Assembly: GCA_026075535.2 (NCBI GenBank) | Contig: AP026538.1 | Location: forward strand, 2,480,001-2,544,000 | Length of the DNA: 64,000 nt | Source of the DNA: Tricholoma matsutake | Taxonomy: Eukaryota; Basidiomycota; Agaricomycetes; Agaricales; Tricholomataceae | Direction of reading: 5' to 3' | Shown: one piece after another, positions 22,878 to 32,387 of the stretch | Position numbering within the stretch: the first letter of the stretch is position 1 | Layout: each line of letters starts with the position of its first letter | Notes under the pieces: model-generated | What the model was told of the DNA's origin: nothing | Database searches by the model: none | What the model saw: only the letters and a program-made list of their open reading frames with translations | Translations under genes and position numbers: made by a program

Positions 22878-23280
22878 ATCAAACACGGTTAAGAATTGGT
22901 TGAGATATGACCAAAAACATTTTTGTTTGTGTATTTTGTTGTATCAGAGCATTGCTTATTACCTGAGCTATAATTTTTTTTGTACAGCTATATGACATCA
23001 TAAATATAACAACAACACACCTAACCATCTGTCCCATGTGATTTTACTGATTTAACAGCCCAAATGAGTTGTGACTACAAACTACAAACTACAAACCACA
23101 ACTTGAATGCATGTCCTTTCAGTTTTGGCCATATCTCAGTGAAATCTTAGCAGAATTCCTTTAAAGTTGGACCAATCTATGGGGCATTACAATATCTATC
23201 CATGAACTCAATATATATAAGGTATTATTGAAATAAATAAGGGTTATTTCCTATGAAAAACTTTATGGCAAAAGACTGGT
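22878..23280. other. No recognisable gene
   Basis: AT-rich, CpG-poor DNA. A weak tRNA A-box-like sequence (TAGCTCAGGTAATAAGC on the minus strand near 22965) is present without a clear B box. Nothing else recognised. Confidence 0.5.
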
Positions 23281-23541
23281 CCGAACCAGTCTTTTGTTGG
23301 TCCATGGACTGATTAGGCCTAATCCTAAATGGTCTGGTTGCAGTCCCCCAATGTCTGGGTCAGTCCTAGACTGGTTGCAGTTGCCGGTTGCCCCATTTGG
23401 AAGTCAAAAACTGGACCGGACTGGACCTTTAAACACTAGGGATGCAGTCTGGGGTGGGTGTCATCACCCACCAGTCCCAGTGGACTCCAGTCAGACTCTA
23501 GTTGGAGTCCACTGGGAAAGGTGGGGGAGTGTAAAGACCTC
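23281..23541 (+). mobile_element. Right end of a further E-type element (E3)
   Basis: GGACT/AGTCC-rich sequence ending GTGGGGGAGTGTAAAGACCTC, identical at the terminus to the E4 right end. It directly abuts the reverse transcriptase of Gypsy E. The left end was not located. Confidence 0.5.
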
Positions 23542-23607
23542 AAGATCTGCCATGTATATCTGGACAATATTGTGATCTGGTTGCAGTCGATCGTTGGACA
23601 CCACTGT
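23542..23607 (+). pseudogene. Gypsy E reverse transcriptase fragment
   Basis: Reads ICHVYLDNIVIWLQSI, the RT active-site region, with YLDN in place of YLDD. The next codons of the same gene resume at 26790 after solo LTR D2. The upstream RT is lost at the E3 junction. Confidence 0.75.
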
Positions 23608-24290
23608 TGATAGGTCTCGTTCAAGCTCGGAAAACACATCTACAACCCTTGTCAAAGCTCTATGAGTCTCTACAGACCTCTACAAAGCTCTATGAACCCA
23701 TATGAACCCCTCCAAAGCTCTATGAACCTCTACAAAGTCACAAAAATGTTTCAAAAATCTTCGTATGCCTTCGGCTGCCATAATACAATTCCCCCGACCT
23801 TCATACAGCTCAGGATATACACTTGGAACATTGTCGACGGGTTCCGAACCAGTTTCAAGCAATATCGCATCGATATCGGCCTTCGAACAAGTCTGATATT
23901 TCCTTGACTGACTTCAAAAATCATCGAACATCAAAAATTGACATCAGACACTATATTGCTATCCAAATGGTCATCGCACACATGCCAGATGTATCCCCTA
24001 CCATTGTCGAACAATATCACACCGATTTCGGGCCACAAATGAAGTCTGAAGAAACTTCAAAAATCTTCGAAAAATACAGTACTTTACACTCCCCCCCCAA
24101 GTCCAAGTGGACTCCGCTCGGACTCTGCTTGGACACTCAGACACTCGGACTGTCTGAGGACTTCACTCAGACTCTGCTCAGACTTCGCTTGGACAACATC
24201 AATTGTGCATTTATTTACACCTTCTAAAGTACTGTCCAAGTAAAGTCTGAGTTCCAGTCTTAGAGTAAGTCTTATAAGTCTCACAAAATA

Positions 24291-24391
24291 ATGTGTGCAC
24301 AGCAGGAATTGAACCAACAGCCTTCTGGACTAGCAATCACATGATGACAAAACATACACACTCTACCACTTAAACCAAGTAGTCATTTCAA
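24291..24391 (-). promoter_or_regulatory. tRNA-like pol III promoter, left side of E4
   Basis: Minus strand TGGTTTAAGTGGTAGAG (A box) and GGTTCAATTCC (B box, full consensus match) about 50 nt apart. Directed towards the left terminus. Confidence 0.65.
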
Positions 24392-24754
24392 GTTACATAC
24401 ATCATATCTATTTATTACTGAAATCTAATTTTTATATATATCATGAATAGATTATTAAATTGACCCCCTTACATCTGTGCGAGGGGTAATTAATATGGGT
24501 AATTAAATAATACTAAGCCCTCCCCTCACAAGCTTGAGGGGAGGGGGCCATAACTATCAATAATAAAAATAAATTAACAACACCCACCATGATAAAAATA
24601 AATTAAAAACACCCACCATGAGCAACAGTTGCTCGTGGCGGCGTTTGTCTCTCCCCAGGTTGTCCCCTGGCCATCTCGCTCTCCTATCCCCATTCTTCTC
24701 CCCCCCGAACCACCCCATGAGCAGATGCTTGTAGGCATGGGGTGGGTGTCATTG

Positions 24755-24885
24755 TCTCCCTTCCCCCTTGTCTCCCTTCCCTCTTGTCTCCCTTCCCTCT
24801 TGTCTCCCTTCCCTCTTGTCTCCCTTCCCTCTTGTCTCCCTTCCCCCTCGTCTCCCTTCCCCCTTGTCTCTTCACCCTCACCTTC
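24755..24885. repeat. 16-bp minisatellite GTCTCCCTTCCCTCTT
   Basis: About eight near-identical tandem copies. It accounts for the REGRQEG-type frames. Confidence 0.9.
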
Positions 24886-24959
24886 CACCCTGTGAGCAGG
24901 GGCTCGCAGCAGTGGTGGTGGTGGTGTCCCCCCATCATCGTCATCACCAGTAGTAGTTT

Positions 24960-25060
24960 GTACCTAAAAAAAGTTGGTTAGAATCAAAAAATGAAATGAG
25001 AAAAGGAAAAAAAAAACTTATCTAGAACCCAAGAGACGTTGACGTCTCTTGGGCCTTTTT
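24960..25060 (-). other. Hairpin and intron-like segment of E4, first
   Basis: The hairpin at 25028-25053 (12-bp perfect arms, CCCAAGAGACGT) is followed on the minus strand by TCTAGATAAGT, a T-rich tract, a TTCTAACC branch-like motif and TTTTTTTAG (about 24966). Confidence 0.45.
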
Positions 25061-25382
25061 TGTCTCCCTGTCAGTACCTGCACTCTCACACCCCCCATCC
25101 ACCCCGCGAGCAGTTGCCTCGGTGGTTATGGGGGGTGCTGGCTGTCATTGGGGTCTCCCCTAATTGTCATCATTCCACCCATTGTCCACCCTATGAGCAG
25201 TGGCTCGTAGGGCTGGGGCGGGTGGTGTCATCATTCCCTGTGGTTGTCGTCATCGTTAGCAGCTGCTCTCCCCCATGCGAGCAGTTGCTTGCACTGGTGG
25301 GGGCAGCTGCTGGGTTGTGGTCTCGTCGTTGTTCCTTGTTTGGTGGTTTTGGGGTCATTGTGCTGCTACAGTATAGATATAA

Positions 25383-25512
25383 CCTATAATTAATGAAAAA
25401 ATGTGTTAGCTTAAAGAAAACATGAGAAAAGAAAAAAGAAAAAACTCACCTGGGGCCCAAATGACTCTATTGTCGTTTGGACCCATTTCATTGTGTGCTG
25501 GCATGGGGCCCA
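25383..25512 (-). other. Hairpin, exon and intron of E4, second
   Basis: A minus-strand ATG near 25511 starts MGPMPAHNEMGPNDNRVIW, with the hairpin inside the reading frame (25453-25484). It ends CCCCAG followed by GTGAGT, a T-rich tract, AGCTAACAC and TTAATTATAG (about 25383). Splice signals are complete here. The frame resumes GYIYTVAAQ and meets TGA. No family recognised. Confidence 0.45.
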
Positions 25513-25707
25513 TGGCTGTGGGGTGTTCAGGGGGCAGTGGCAGCAGCAGGATGCAGGAGGGAGGCGTCTTCGTCGAGTGGTGGTGGTGGTGGTGGTTGGT
25601 GGTGAATGATGATGATCAATGATGAGCTGGCATCATCGTTGGTGATGTGGCTGTGTTGATTTGTCATCACAGCCGGGGCGGTACATAGAGAGATAAAACT
25701 ATTTACC

Positions 25708-25797
25708 TGTAATGATACTTTAGTCTAATGGTTATATTGTTGCCTTAAATGTACTTTATCATGTGACTATGAGGGTTCAATCCCTACAGTAGCCACT
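25708..25797 (+). promoter_or_regulatory. tRNA-like pol III promoter, right side of E4
   Basis: TAGTCTAATGGTTATATTG (A box) and GGTTCAATCCC (B box, full consensus match). Directed towards the right terminus. Confidence 0.65.
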
Positions 25798-26789
25798 GAT
25801 TTTTCAGTCAATTATATAAGCAACTCGGACAGTCCGAGTGTCCGAGCGGAGTCCACTCGGATTGGGGGGGGGGAGTGTAAAGACCTCGAAAAATATCAAC
25901 CCTCGAAAAACATCTTCAGACACAGTATTTCCCATTCGAACAATCTTTGGATGCATGCTGGACACATGGGACACTATCTCAAGTATATCAAACACATTTC
26001 GACTGCATGTGCATGCATACAATCCGCTCAAAGCAGTTTCCAATGTTTTATTCAATTCATAATAGAGACAGTCTGCTTTTAGCTGTTCTTTCTTATTATT
26101 TCTTCATCATGTGTTATATTCACCCTTTCTAGTCTCGCTTTATTGTTCTGATATACTTGTATTATCTTTTGCCTCGAGTTTTCCACATGTTTGCCTCATG
26201 TTCTCTAGCCTTTTTAGGTAGTTTCTTTATTTTATATAAAAAGATGTACTAGATACAAAGAAAAACAAGAAAGTCATTGTCTTCCTCCCAGATCACAGTG
26301 ATTTGAGAGTTCAGTTTAGTCTTATTCAGTCTGAAGTTTGGTGTTTTATGCTAAACTTCCTCAAAATTCCTCAAAATTCCTCACATTATGCTATTTTTGC
26401 TCGTGTTTCCCTTGATTCACCTTTGCTTCACTTCTACTACTCATCTAGTCCCCCCATCTTGCGTCCAAACATATTTGTGCACTCAAAATTCCTTGAAACT
26501 TTTTCAAAAAAACCTCGAAAAATATCACAACATCTCAAAGATCATTGCAATGTTTCGAAAATCATCACAACGTCTCGAAAAATATCACAACTCCTCGAAA
26601 ATCCTCAGAAGTCCTCAAAAGACATTCTTTTAGCTTCGAACTGCTTTGACAAGCAGTTGTTTTATGACTATTTGATGGTTGGTCTGACAGGTGACATCTA
26701 GAGGGCCTCACATCCTTCCTCTGACTTGTGTTATACCATCCAAAGCCATTTAGTAGGTTTTGTTTGGGTTTCTGGGTTGAGCATCATCA

Positions 26790-27142
26790 CCGTAATGTCC
26801 ATCTAATTCTGAATGTGCTCCATGAGGCCAAGCTGTACTTTAACCCAAAGAAAACCCACATACTGCTTGTCAATTGATTTTCTGGGTCATCATATCTCCG
26901 CTGCTGGAATTGAACTGGACAACAGTAAGGTTGAGAAAATTCTGAACTGGCCATGGCCCCAAAGTGCAACTAATGTGCATCACTTTTTGGGTCTTGTACA
27001 TTACCTCACTGTGTTCCTGCCAAATCTTGCTACACACACATCTGTTCTGACCCCTCTGACAACTGCCCAAGCTACTCGCTCATTCCCAGCTTGGGAGCCA
27101 CACCATCAGTTGGCCTTTGAAATGATCAAAATGATTGTGGTC
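26790..27142 (+). pseudogene. Gypsy E reverse transcriptase, C-terminal part
   Basis: Reads HLILNVLHEAKLYFNPKKTH, then FLGHHISAAGIELDNSKVEK, then PQSATNVHHFLGLVHYLTVF and HQLAFEMIK: the thumb and connection of Ty3/Gypsy RT leading into RNase H. A stop after LLVN breaks it. It ends exactly at TGGTC, the target site of the family A element that begins at 27143, and continues at 31464. Confidence 0.85.
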
Positions 27143-27544
27143 TGTTAGGAAACCACCCCATTACCTAATAAAATTTCATTTTTATTTTATTATGTCAAAT
27201 TACGCTACATGATGCCAAATAACGCTACACTTTGATAGCATGAGAATTTTATTTCACATGCATCAATATGTATGTGCATGTATGAGTGTGTCGGTAACAA
27301 CAATGTACAATATATGTAACATAGTATATAAACCCTAAATATATGCCTAGGGGACCCTAGTTGTGTTCTCTTAGGTATTCCACCTACACTTTCGGTGTGA
27401 AAGGCCTTTCTCAACCAACTCATCTATTAATAACCCCTCGCATCAAAACCATCAATTCCCCCATCATGAGCATGGATCCCACCCCCTTCTTGTAGGGAGA
27501 ACCCACACAGTCTTAGCTAGCAGATAGTGGGTGTCGCCCTAACA
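27143..27544 (+). repeat. Family A LTR, 402 bp
   Basis: TGTTAGGAAACC to CGCCCTAACA, followed by GAAGAACACAACTTCCC, the same leader start as in the complete element at 49581-55789. Confidence 0.9.
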
Positions 27545-28040
27545 GAAGAACACAACTTCCCATATCAGTGCGCCTTCTCTTACTTGCACATACATCATTG
27601 TTTCACCGTGCCACATCTGATTACTCATCCTTTCGGCATGAGCCAAAAGTACTTGTATATACATAATCTACCTTTTCTTTTGTAAGCCAATGCCAGGCCT
27701 CGCCTTACATTGTGACTGCCAGTGCGCTCGTCATTAGGACAGCTGCAACCAGACAACCGATTGGATCTGGTTTAGTTATGATTTACATCACTCTATTTGG
27801 ACAACTATTTTAGTTACAAGCCAAATTCAGTGTTATCCCCAAGATCAGGCACTGTTGGAAGGGTTATTGATCCAAAGTGTCAAATTAGGTGCCCAATGAA
27901 TGACAAACAATCGACAAACAATTAACAAACGATTGACGAATGATTGACGAATCATCACGTGACCTGTAAACATTTGGAGAGGTCTCGAAGAAAAAATCTT
28001 GAATTTGTCAAAGAAGTGATTCATCACAGATTTTACAATT

Positions 28041-29240
28041 ATGTCCGAACCTTCAACTTCTAATCCCAGCCCTAATCCTGTTCCCACACCAGTGCTAGAG
28101 GCAAAAATTGATGCACTTACAGTGCAAATGTTGCAATTAGTGTCAGTGTTGGCAGCATCACAGCCCAGACAAGCGGAAGTACAGCCAGAGACAACAGGAG
28201 AAAGAGATGATGAGATGGAGGAGATGGTGGAGTGGATGTCGCAGGAGGATGAGACAGCAGAGAAATCCAGAAATGGAAAAGTGCACTTACCTAAGTACTA
28301 TAAGGGCAACCTAAGCCTCTAGCAAAGGGAAATCCGAAGTTAAAATTATACTACATAATACAGGCATTGGGGACACACCTAGCAAATGGAAATCCGAAGA
28401 GAAAACTCTAAGGATCCCCTTGCTGATGCCCAGTATATGTGAAGACGACAAAAATCAAATATAACCTAAAAATAGAAAAAGGCAGAGATAGGCGGATCAA
28501 GGCCACCGAATGACATCATACCAAGGGGTGTGTGTCGGAAGGGGTACTCCGCCTCTAAATATAAAAGTGTCAACATGTACAAACATGATAGCAAGGGAAA
28601 ATTAGTAATAAAATCCGGAAAAATCATAGAAAATGAAGAATAGAAGGAAATGAGGTGGGGAAAAATATAGGACGAACATAAAAAATAGGAAAAACACACA
28701 GGGCACCTCCCTAGTCCCCTTACAAGTACGTGCCCCCGCAAATCTTTGATGGTACCATGGAGAATACAAAATCCTTCATCAGCTCTATAGTATTGTACAT
28801 CCATGGGAGGAAGCCAGAGTTTTGTACAGCCGAGTCTAGGATTATGTTTGCTCTCTCATACATTCAGGGGGGGGAGCACAGTTCTGGAGAAATGAGGCTA
28901 TTAATCAAATTGCCACGGGAAATAAACCATTTGCAACCTTCAAAGAATTTCTGGAGAGGTTGGAGGCACAGTTTGGAGACCCTAATCCAAAGGCGACAGC
29001 CAATGCTAAATTAAAAACCATGCGCCAAGGTTCCCCAATGGTGGATGAATTTATTTTGCAGTTCAAAGCAGAAGCTTTGCAAATGGACATGGGAGAAGCC
29101 GCATTGGTAGAGTTTTTGAAAGCAGGATTAAATCCCTCTTTATTCAAGTCTATCTACTGACTACCTTCTATGCCAGAGAAGTTGGATGAGTGGTATAATT
29201 GGGCAATGCACCTTGACCAGCAATATTGGCAGGAACAGGC
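28041..29240 (+). pseudogene. A2 gag (interrupted)
   Basis: Starts MSEPSTSNPSPNPVPTPV and continues, after a solo B LTR at 28299-28724, with PPQIFDGTMENTKSFISS and FWRGWRHSLETL-type frameshifted sequence, FILQFKAEALQMDMGEAALV and MPEKLDEWYNWAM. It is the retrotransposon Gag capsid domain, closely similar to 54057-54902. It lacks the zinc knuckle because the sequence breaks off at 29240. Small frameshifts and a TGA are present. Confidence 0.85.
28299..28724 (-). mobile_element. Solo LTR of Gypsy B, 426 bp
   Basis: TATAAGGGC to CCCCTTACA, the same length as both LTRs of element B, flanked by a perfect 5-bp duplication AGTAC (28294-28298 and 28725-28729). Inserted in A2 gag. Confidence 0.95.
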
Positions 29241-29391
29241 CTTTCACACCAAAAGCATAGGCGGAATACCTAAGAGAACACAACTAGGGTCCCCTAGGCA
29301 TATATTTAGGGTTTATATACTATGTTACATATATTGTACATTGTTGTTACCGATGCACTCATACATGCGCATACATATTGATGTGTGCAGT
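29241..29391 (-). repeat. Inverted family A LTR fragment
   Basis: Internal LTR segment from GGCCTTTCACACC to GATGTGTGCA in the orientation opposite to the LTRs of A2, joined directly to inverted pol. Confidence 0.85.
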
Positions 29392-30776
29392 CTGTCCCCT
29401 CTGTGAAATTTTGGTAAGGCCAGAATTTCATCCCCTCATACACCATTCTCGCAATGCGATGTGGAGCATTCAGATTATGTTTAAAGAATTGGGCGATCGT
29501 GTTACATGCTCACTTACAATTCTCTTTGGGTTCCCACGAATTATTTTCGTTGGTATAGTTTTTCCACTTTATTAAGAACTCCAATTTGTTCGGTCAAAGA
29601 CATGAGTCTAGAATTTCTTCAACTATGTATTCTGGAGCACCTTCTACTATTATTGGAGGTTGTGGAGTAGTTTGTTGGCCAGGAATAGTGGGCGGGCAGT
29701 AAGGGCGTAGGCGGGATACATTAATCTCGGGATCAATCTTGAATGATGAGGGTAATTTTAGCACTACCGCATTAGGCAAGATCACTTTAGAGATCGCATA
29801 TGGGCCAACTTGTTTCTCTGTAAATTTCCTCAAAGGTCGTGGAATATTCAGGTCCTTGGTACTTAGCCACACCAAGTCACCAACTTTGTACTCTGGAGCA
29901 CGTGCTCAAGTATGATCTGTGTGTTGCATCATGTCATCACGTGCTTTCTTCAATGCCACCTCTGCTTCTTCTTGTACCTTTTGCATCTTAGATACAAAGT
30001 CTTCTACCGACTGTACTTTGACTTCCCTTCTGGGTTCTACTCCCATGCAAGGATGATATCCATAATTCACAAAAAAGGGTGACATACAAGTAGCCGAATG
30101 GAATTTGTTATTGTGGGAAAATTCGGCAATTGCCAGCCATTCGGGCCAGTTGGTTTGTTGGTAGTTGACAAACATACATAGGTACTGCTCCAACTCTAGA
30201 TGCCCTTGATGCATAGTGCAAATGCAAAAGTATTTGGGTTTGAGTAAGGTAACATTCTTATTGTCCTCCTCCACCCCCCTTTTATGATCAATACGTCTGG
30301 ATAATGCATCTGCTTTCCTCATTAAGCTTCCCGCTTTGTGGACCAAGTGAAAATTGAAACATGATAGGAATAGTGCCCAACATGCTTGCCAGCGATTAAG
30401 CTTTTTAGCGGACATGAAGTATTGCATATTTTGATAATCTGTCCAGATCTCAATCTGATGCGTACATCCTTCCAAATAATGCCTCCATGCCTCCAATGCT
30501 TGTATTATCCCCAACATCTCTTTGTCATGCACATCATAATTCCTCTCCACATCATTCAACCCTCAGGACAAATATGCACAAGGATGCCATTTGTCATCTT
30601 CACACAGCATTGATAATACTGCTCCAGTAGCAAAATCGGATGCATCTGATTCCACTCGTAAAGGGCGTGTGAAATCCACTGGGGCTAATATTGGTCCCTC
30701 CACAAACTTTCTCTTCAACTCCTCAAATGCTGCTCTCCCCACCTCCACGCTACTCCTTTTCACATAAGGTTATGTA
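29392..30776 (-). pseudogene. Inverted family A pol fragment
   Basis: Minus-strand RNase H (LRVESDASDFATGAVL, RNYDVHDKEMLGIIQALEAW), part of integrase (INYGYHPCMGVEPRREVKV region) and chromodomain end (EYIVEEILDS). It corresponds to about 50030-52150 of the complete A element. An internal deletion of about 0.7 kb removes most of the integrase core. Stops include TGA. It lies inside A2 but faces the other way. Confidence 0.85.
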
Positions 30777-31061
30777 ACATACTGCTCGTCAATTGATTTT
30801 CTGGGTCATCATATCTCTGCTGCTGTAATTGAACTGGACAACAGTAAGGTTGAGAAAATTCTGAACTGGCCATGGCCCCAAAGTGCAACTAATGTGCATC
30901 ACTTTTTGGGTCTTGTACATTACCTCGCTGTGTTCCTGCCAAATCTTGCTACACACACATCTGTTCTGACCCCTCTGACAACTGCCCAAGCTACATGCTC
31001 ATTCCCAGCTTGGGAGCCACACCATCAGTTGGCCTTTGAAATGATCAAAATGATTGTGGTC
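30777..31061 (+). repeat. Second copy of Gypsy E flank
   Basis: 285 bp nearly identical to 26858-27142, including FSGHHISAA and the terminal TGGTC. Confidence 0.9.
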
Positions 31062-31463
31062 TGTTAGGAAACCACCCCATTACCTAATAAAATTTCATTT
31101 TTATTTTATTATGTTGAATTACGCTACATGATGCCAAATGACACTACACTTTGATAGCATGAGAATTTTATTTCACATGCATCAATATGTACGCGCATGT
31201 ATGAGTGCATCAGTAACAACAATGTACAATATATGTAACATAGTATATAAACCCTAAATATATGCCTAGGGGACCCTAGTTGTGTTCTCTTAGGTATTCT
31301 GCCTATGCTTTCGGTGTGAAAGGCCTTTCTCAACCAACTCATCTATTAATAACCCCTCACATCAAAACCATCAATTCCCCCATTACAAGCACAGATCCTG
31401 CCCCCTTCTTGTAGAGAGAACCCACATGGTCTTAGCTAGCAGATAGTGGGTGTCACCCTAACA
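31062..31463 (+). repeat. Family A LTR, 402 bp, solo-like
   Basis: TGTTAGGAAACC to CACCCTAACA, flanked on both sides by TGGTC. Confidence 0.9.
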
Positions 31464-31918
31464 TGGTCAGCTACAACTGCCTGACAATAATTGACCACAA
31501 TGACAGTGAACAAAAAAATTTCTTGACAATGGATGCAAGTGATCTGCCTTCTGGTGCAATTCTGTCCTTTGGTACAACCTGGGAAACTGCCCACCCAGTT
31601 GCTTTTGACTCTATGACATTCAAAGGTGCCAAACGGAACTATCCTGTGCACGAGAAGGAGATGCTGGCCATTATTTGTGCACTGAAGAAGTGGTGGTGTG
31701 ATCTGTTTGGCTGTAGCTTCACAATTTTCACACACCATAAGATGCTGGAAATTTTTGACTCACAGCCTGACTTGTCCCATCGACAGGCTTGCTGGATGGA
31801 GTTCATGTCCCAGTTTGATGCTAGGATTGTTTACATCAAAGGGGATGACAACTCTGTGGCAGATGCACTGTCACAGCTCCCCACAACTGCCATGACTGAC
31901 GGTTCAGCTGTGATAAGA
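31464..31918 (+). pseudogene. Gypsy E RNase H
   Basis: Continues the frame broken at 27142: FLTMDASDLPSGAILSFG, FKGAKRNYPVHEKEMLAII, LFGCSFTIFTHHKMLEIF, FDARIVYIKGDDNSVADALS. The catalytic Asp-Glu-Asp positions of RNase H are recognisable (MDASD, HEKEM, HHKML with a changed Asp). It ends at the TA-flanked MITE at 31921. Confidence 0.85.
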
Positions 31919-31920
31919 TA

Positions 31921-32385
31921 GAGGAACTCCATAATCATCCAGTGTCATATGACCTGGCATGATTTTGCATGACAAAATGATAGAAATTGAATCACAAAAT
32001 AAGAGAGGGCTCTTTTCAAAAATGTACTTCCCTAGAAATTTATATTTCTAGTCTCCCAAATTTCCTTGGGAGACAGAAGTATGTATAATGAGGTGTATGC
32101 ATTTATGATTGAATAGTTACGGGTTTATGGAAGATAAATTATGTACACGTGATTCAATCTCAAGAATGCATTGCCAGCATGTGTTGCATCCAAGTGTCCA
32201 TGTCAGGCCTCACAGGCCCATCACCCATGCCAGCATACAAAAAGAGAAAGATTACAGCTATAACAAACTTGGGAAGTTGGATCCAATCCAGTGTCCACTG
32301 GGATGAGTCAGATCACATGATTTTGCTAAGCCCCTCATCACAACTCAGTCACAGCACATGACATTTAATGATTATGGAGTTCCTC
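31921..32385. mobile_element. 465-bp MITE with TA target site
   Basis: Inverted ends GAGGAACTCCATAATCAT and ATGATTATGGAGTTCCTC, flanked by TA (31919-31920 and 32386-32387). Similarity extends about 35 bp inwards. No coding capacity. Inserted between RNase H and integrase of Gypsy E. If the flanking TA belongs to the repeat, a hAT-like start is possible, but no 8-bp duplication is seen. Confidence 0.8.
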
Positions 32386-32387
32386 TA

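Larger units (their letters stand above)
24077..25885. mobile_element. Composite TIR element E4, 1809 bp
   Basis: Ends carry about 40-bp inverted repeats (CTTTACACTCCCCCCCC, then AGTGGACTCCGCTCGGAC) with GGACTC subterminal repeats. A 10-nt direct repeat, TCGAAAAATA, flanks it (24067-24076 and 25886-25895). Inside are a tRNA-like promoter near each end, both pointing outwards, a 16-bp minisatellite, GAGCAGTTGCTC units, and two hairpin-plus-intron-like segments on the minus strand. No transposase is encoded. Alternatives are a MULE- or KDZ-mobilised non-autonomous element, or two SINEs joined head to head. Confidence 0.7.
23608..26789 (+). mobile_element. Solo LTR D2, interrupted by E4
   Basis: Starts TGATAGGTCTCG, ends GGGTTGAGCATCATCA, like D1; from about 26180 to the end it is closely similar to 9850-10410. 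Without E4 (24077-25885) it is about 1.37 kb. The target duplication is CTGT (23604-23607) versus CCGT (26790-26793), equal apart from one CpG transition. It is inserted in Gypsy E RT. Confidence 0.75.
27143..31463 (+). mobile_element. Rearranged family A Gypsy element (A2)
   Basis: A plus-strand LTR (27143-27544), leader and gag run to about 29240. An inverted LTR fragment (29241-29391) and inverted pol (29392-30776) follow. Then comes a second copy of the host flank (30777-31061) and a second plus-strand LTR (31062-31463). TGGTC stands before both LTRs and after the second (27138-27142, 31057-31061, 31464-31468). The structure cannot come from one simple insertion. Confidence 0.85.

Noticed and set aside
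24574..24981. REGRQEG/SLPSCLPS repeat proteins
   Set aside because: Caused by a 16-bp minisatellite read in several frames.
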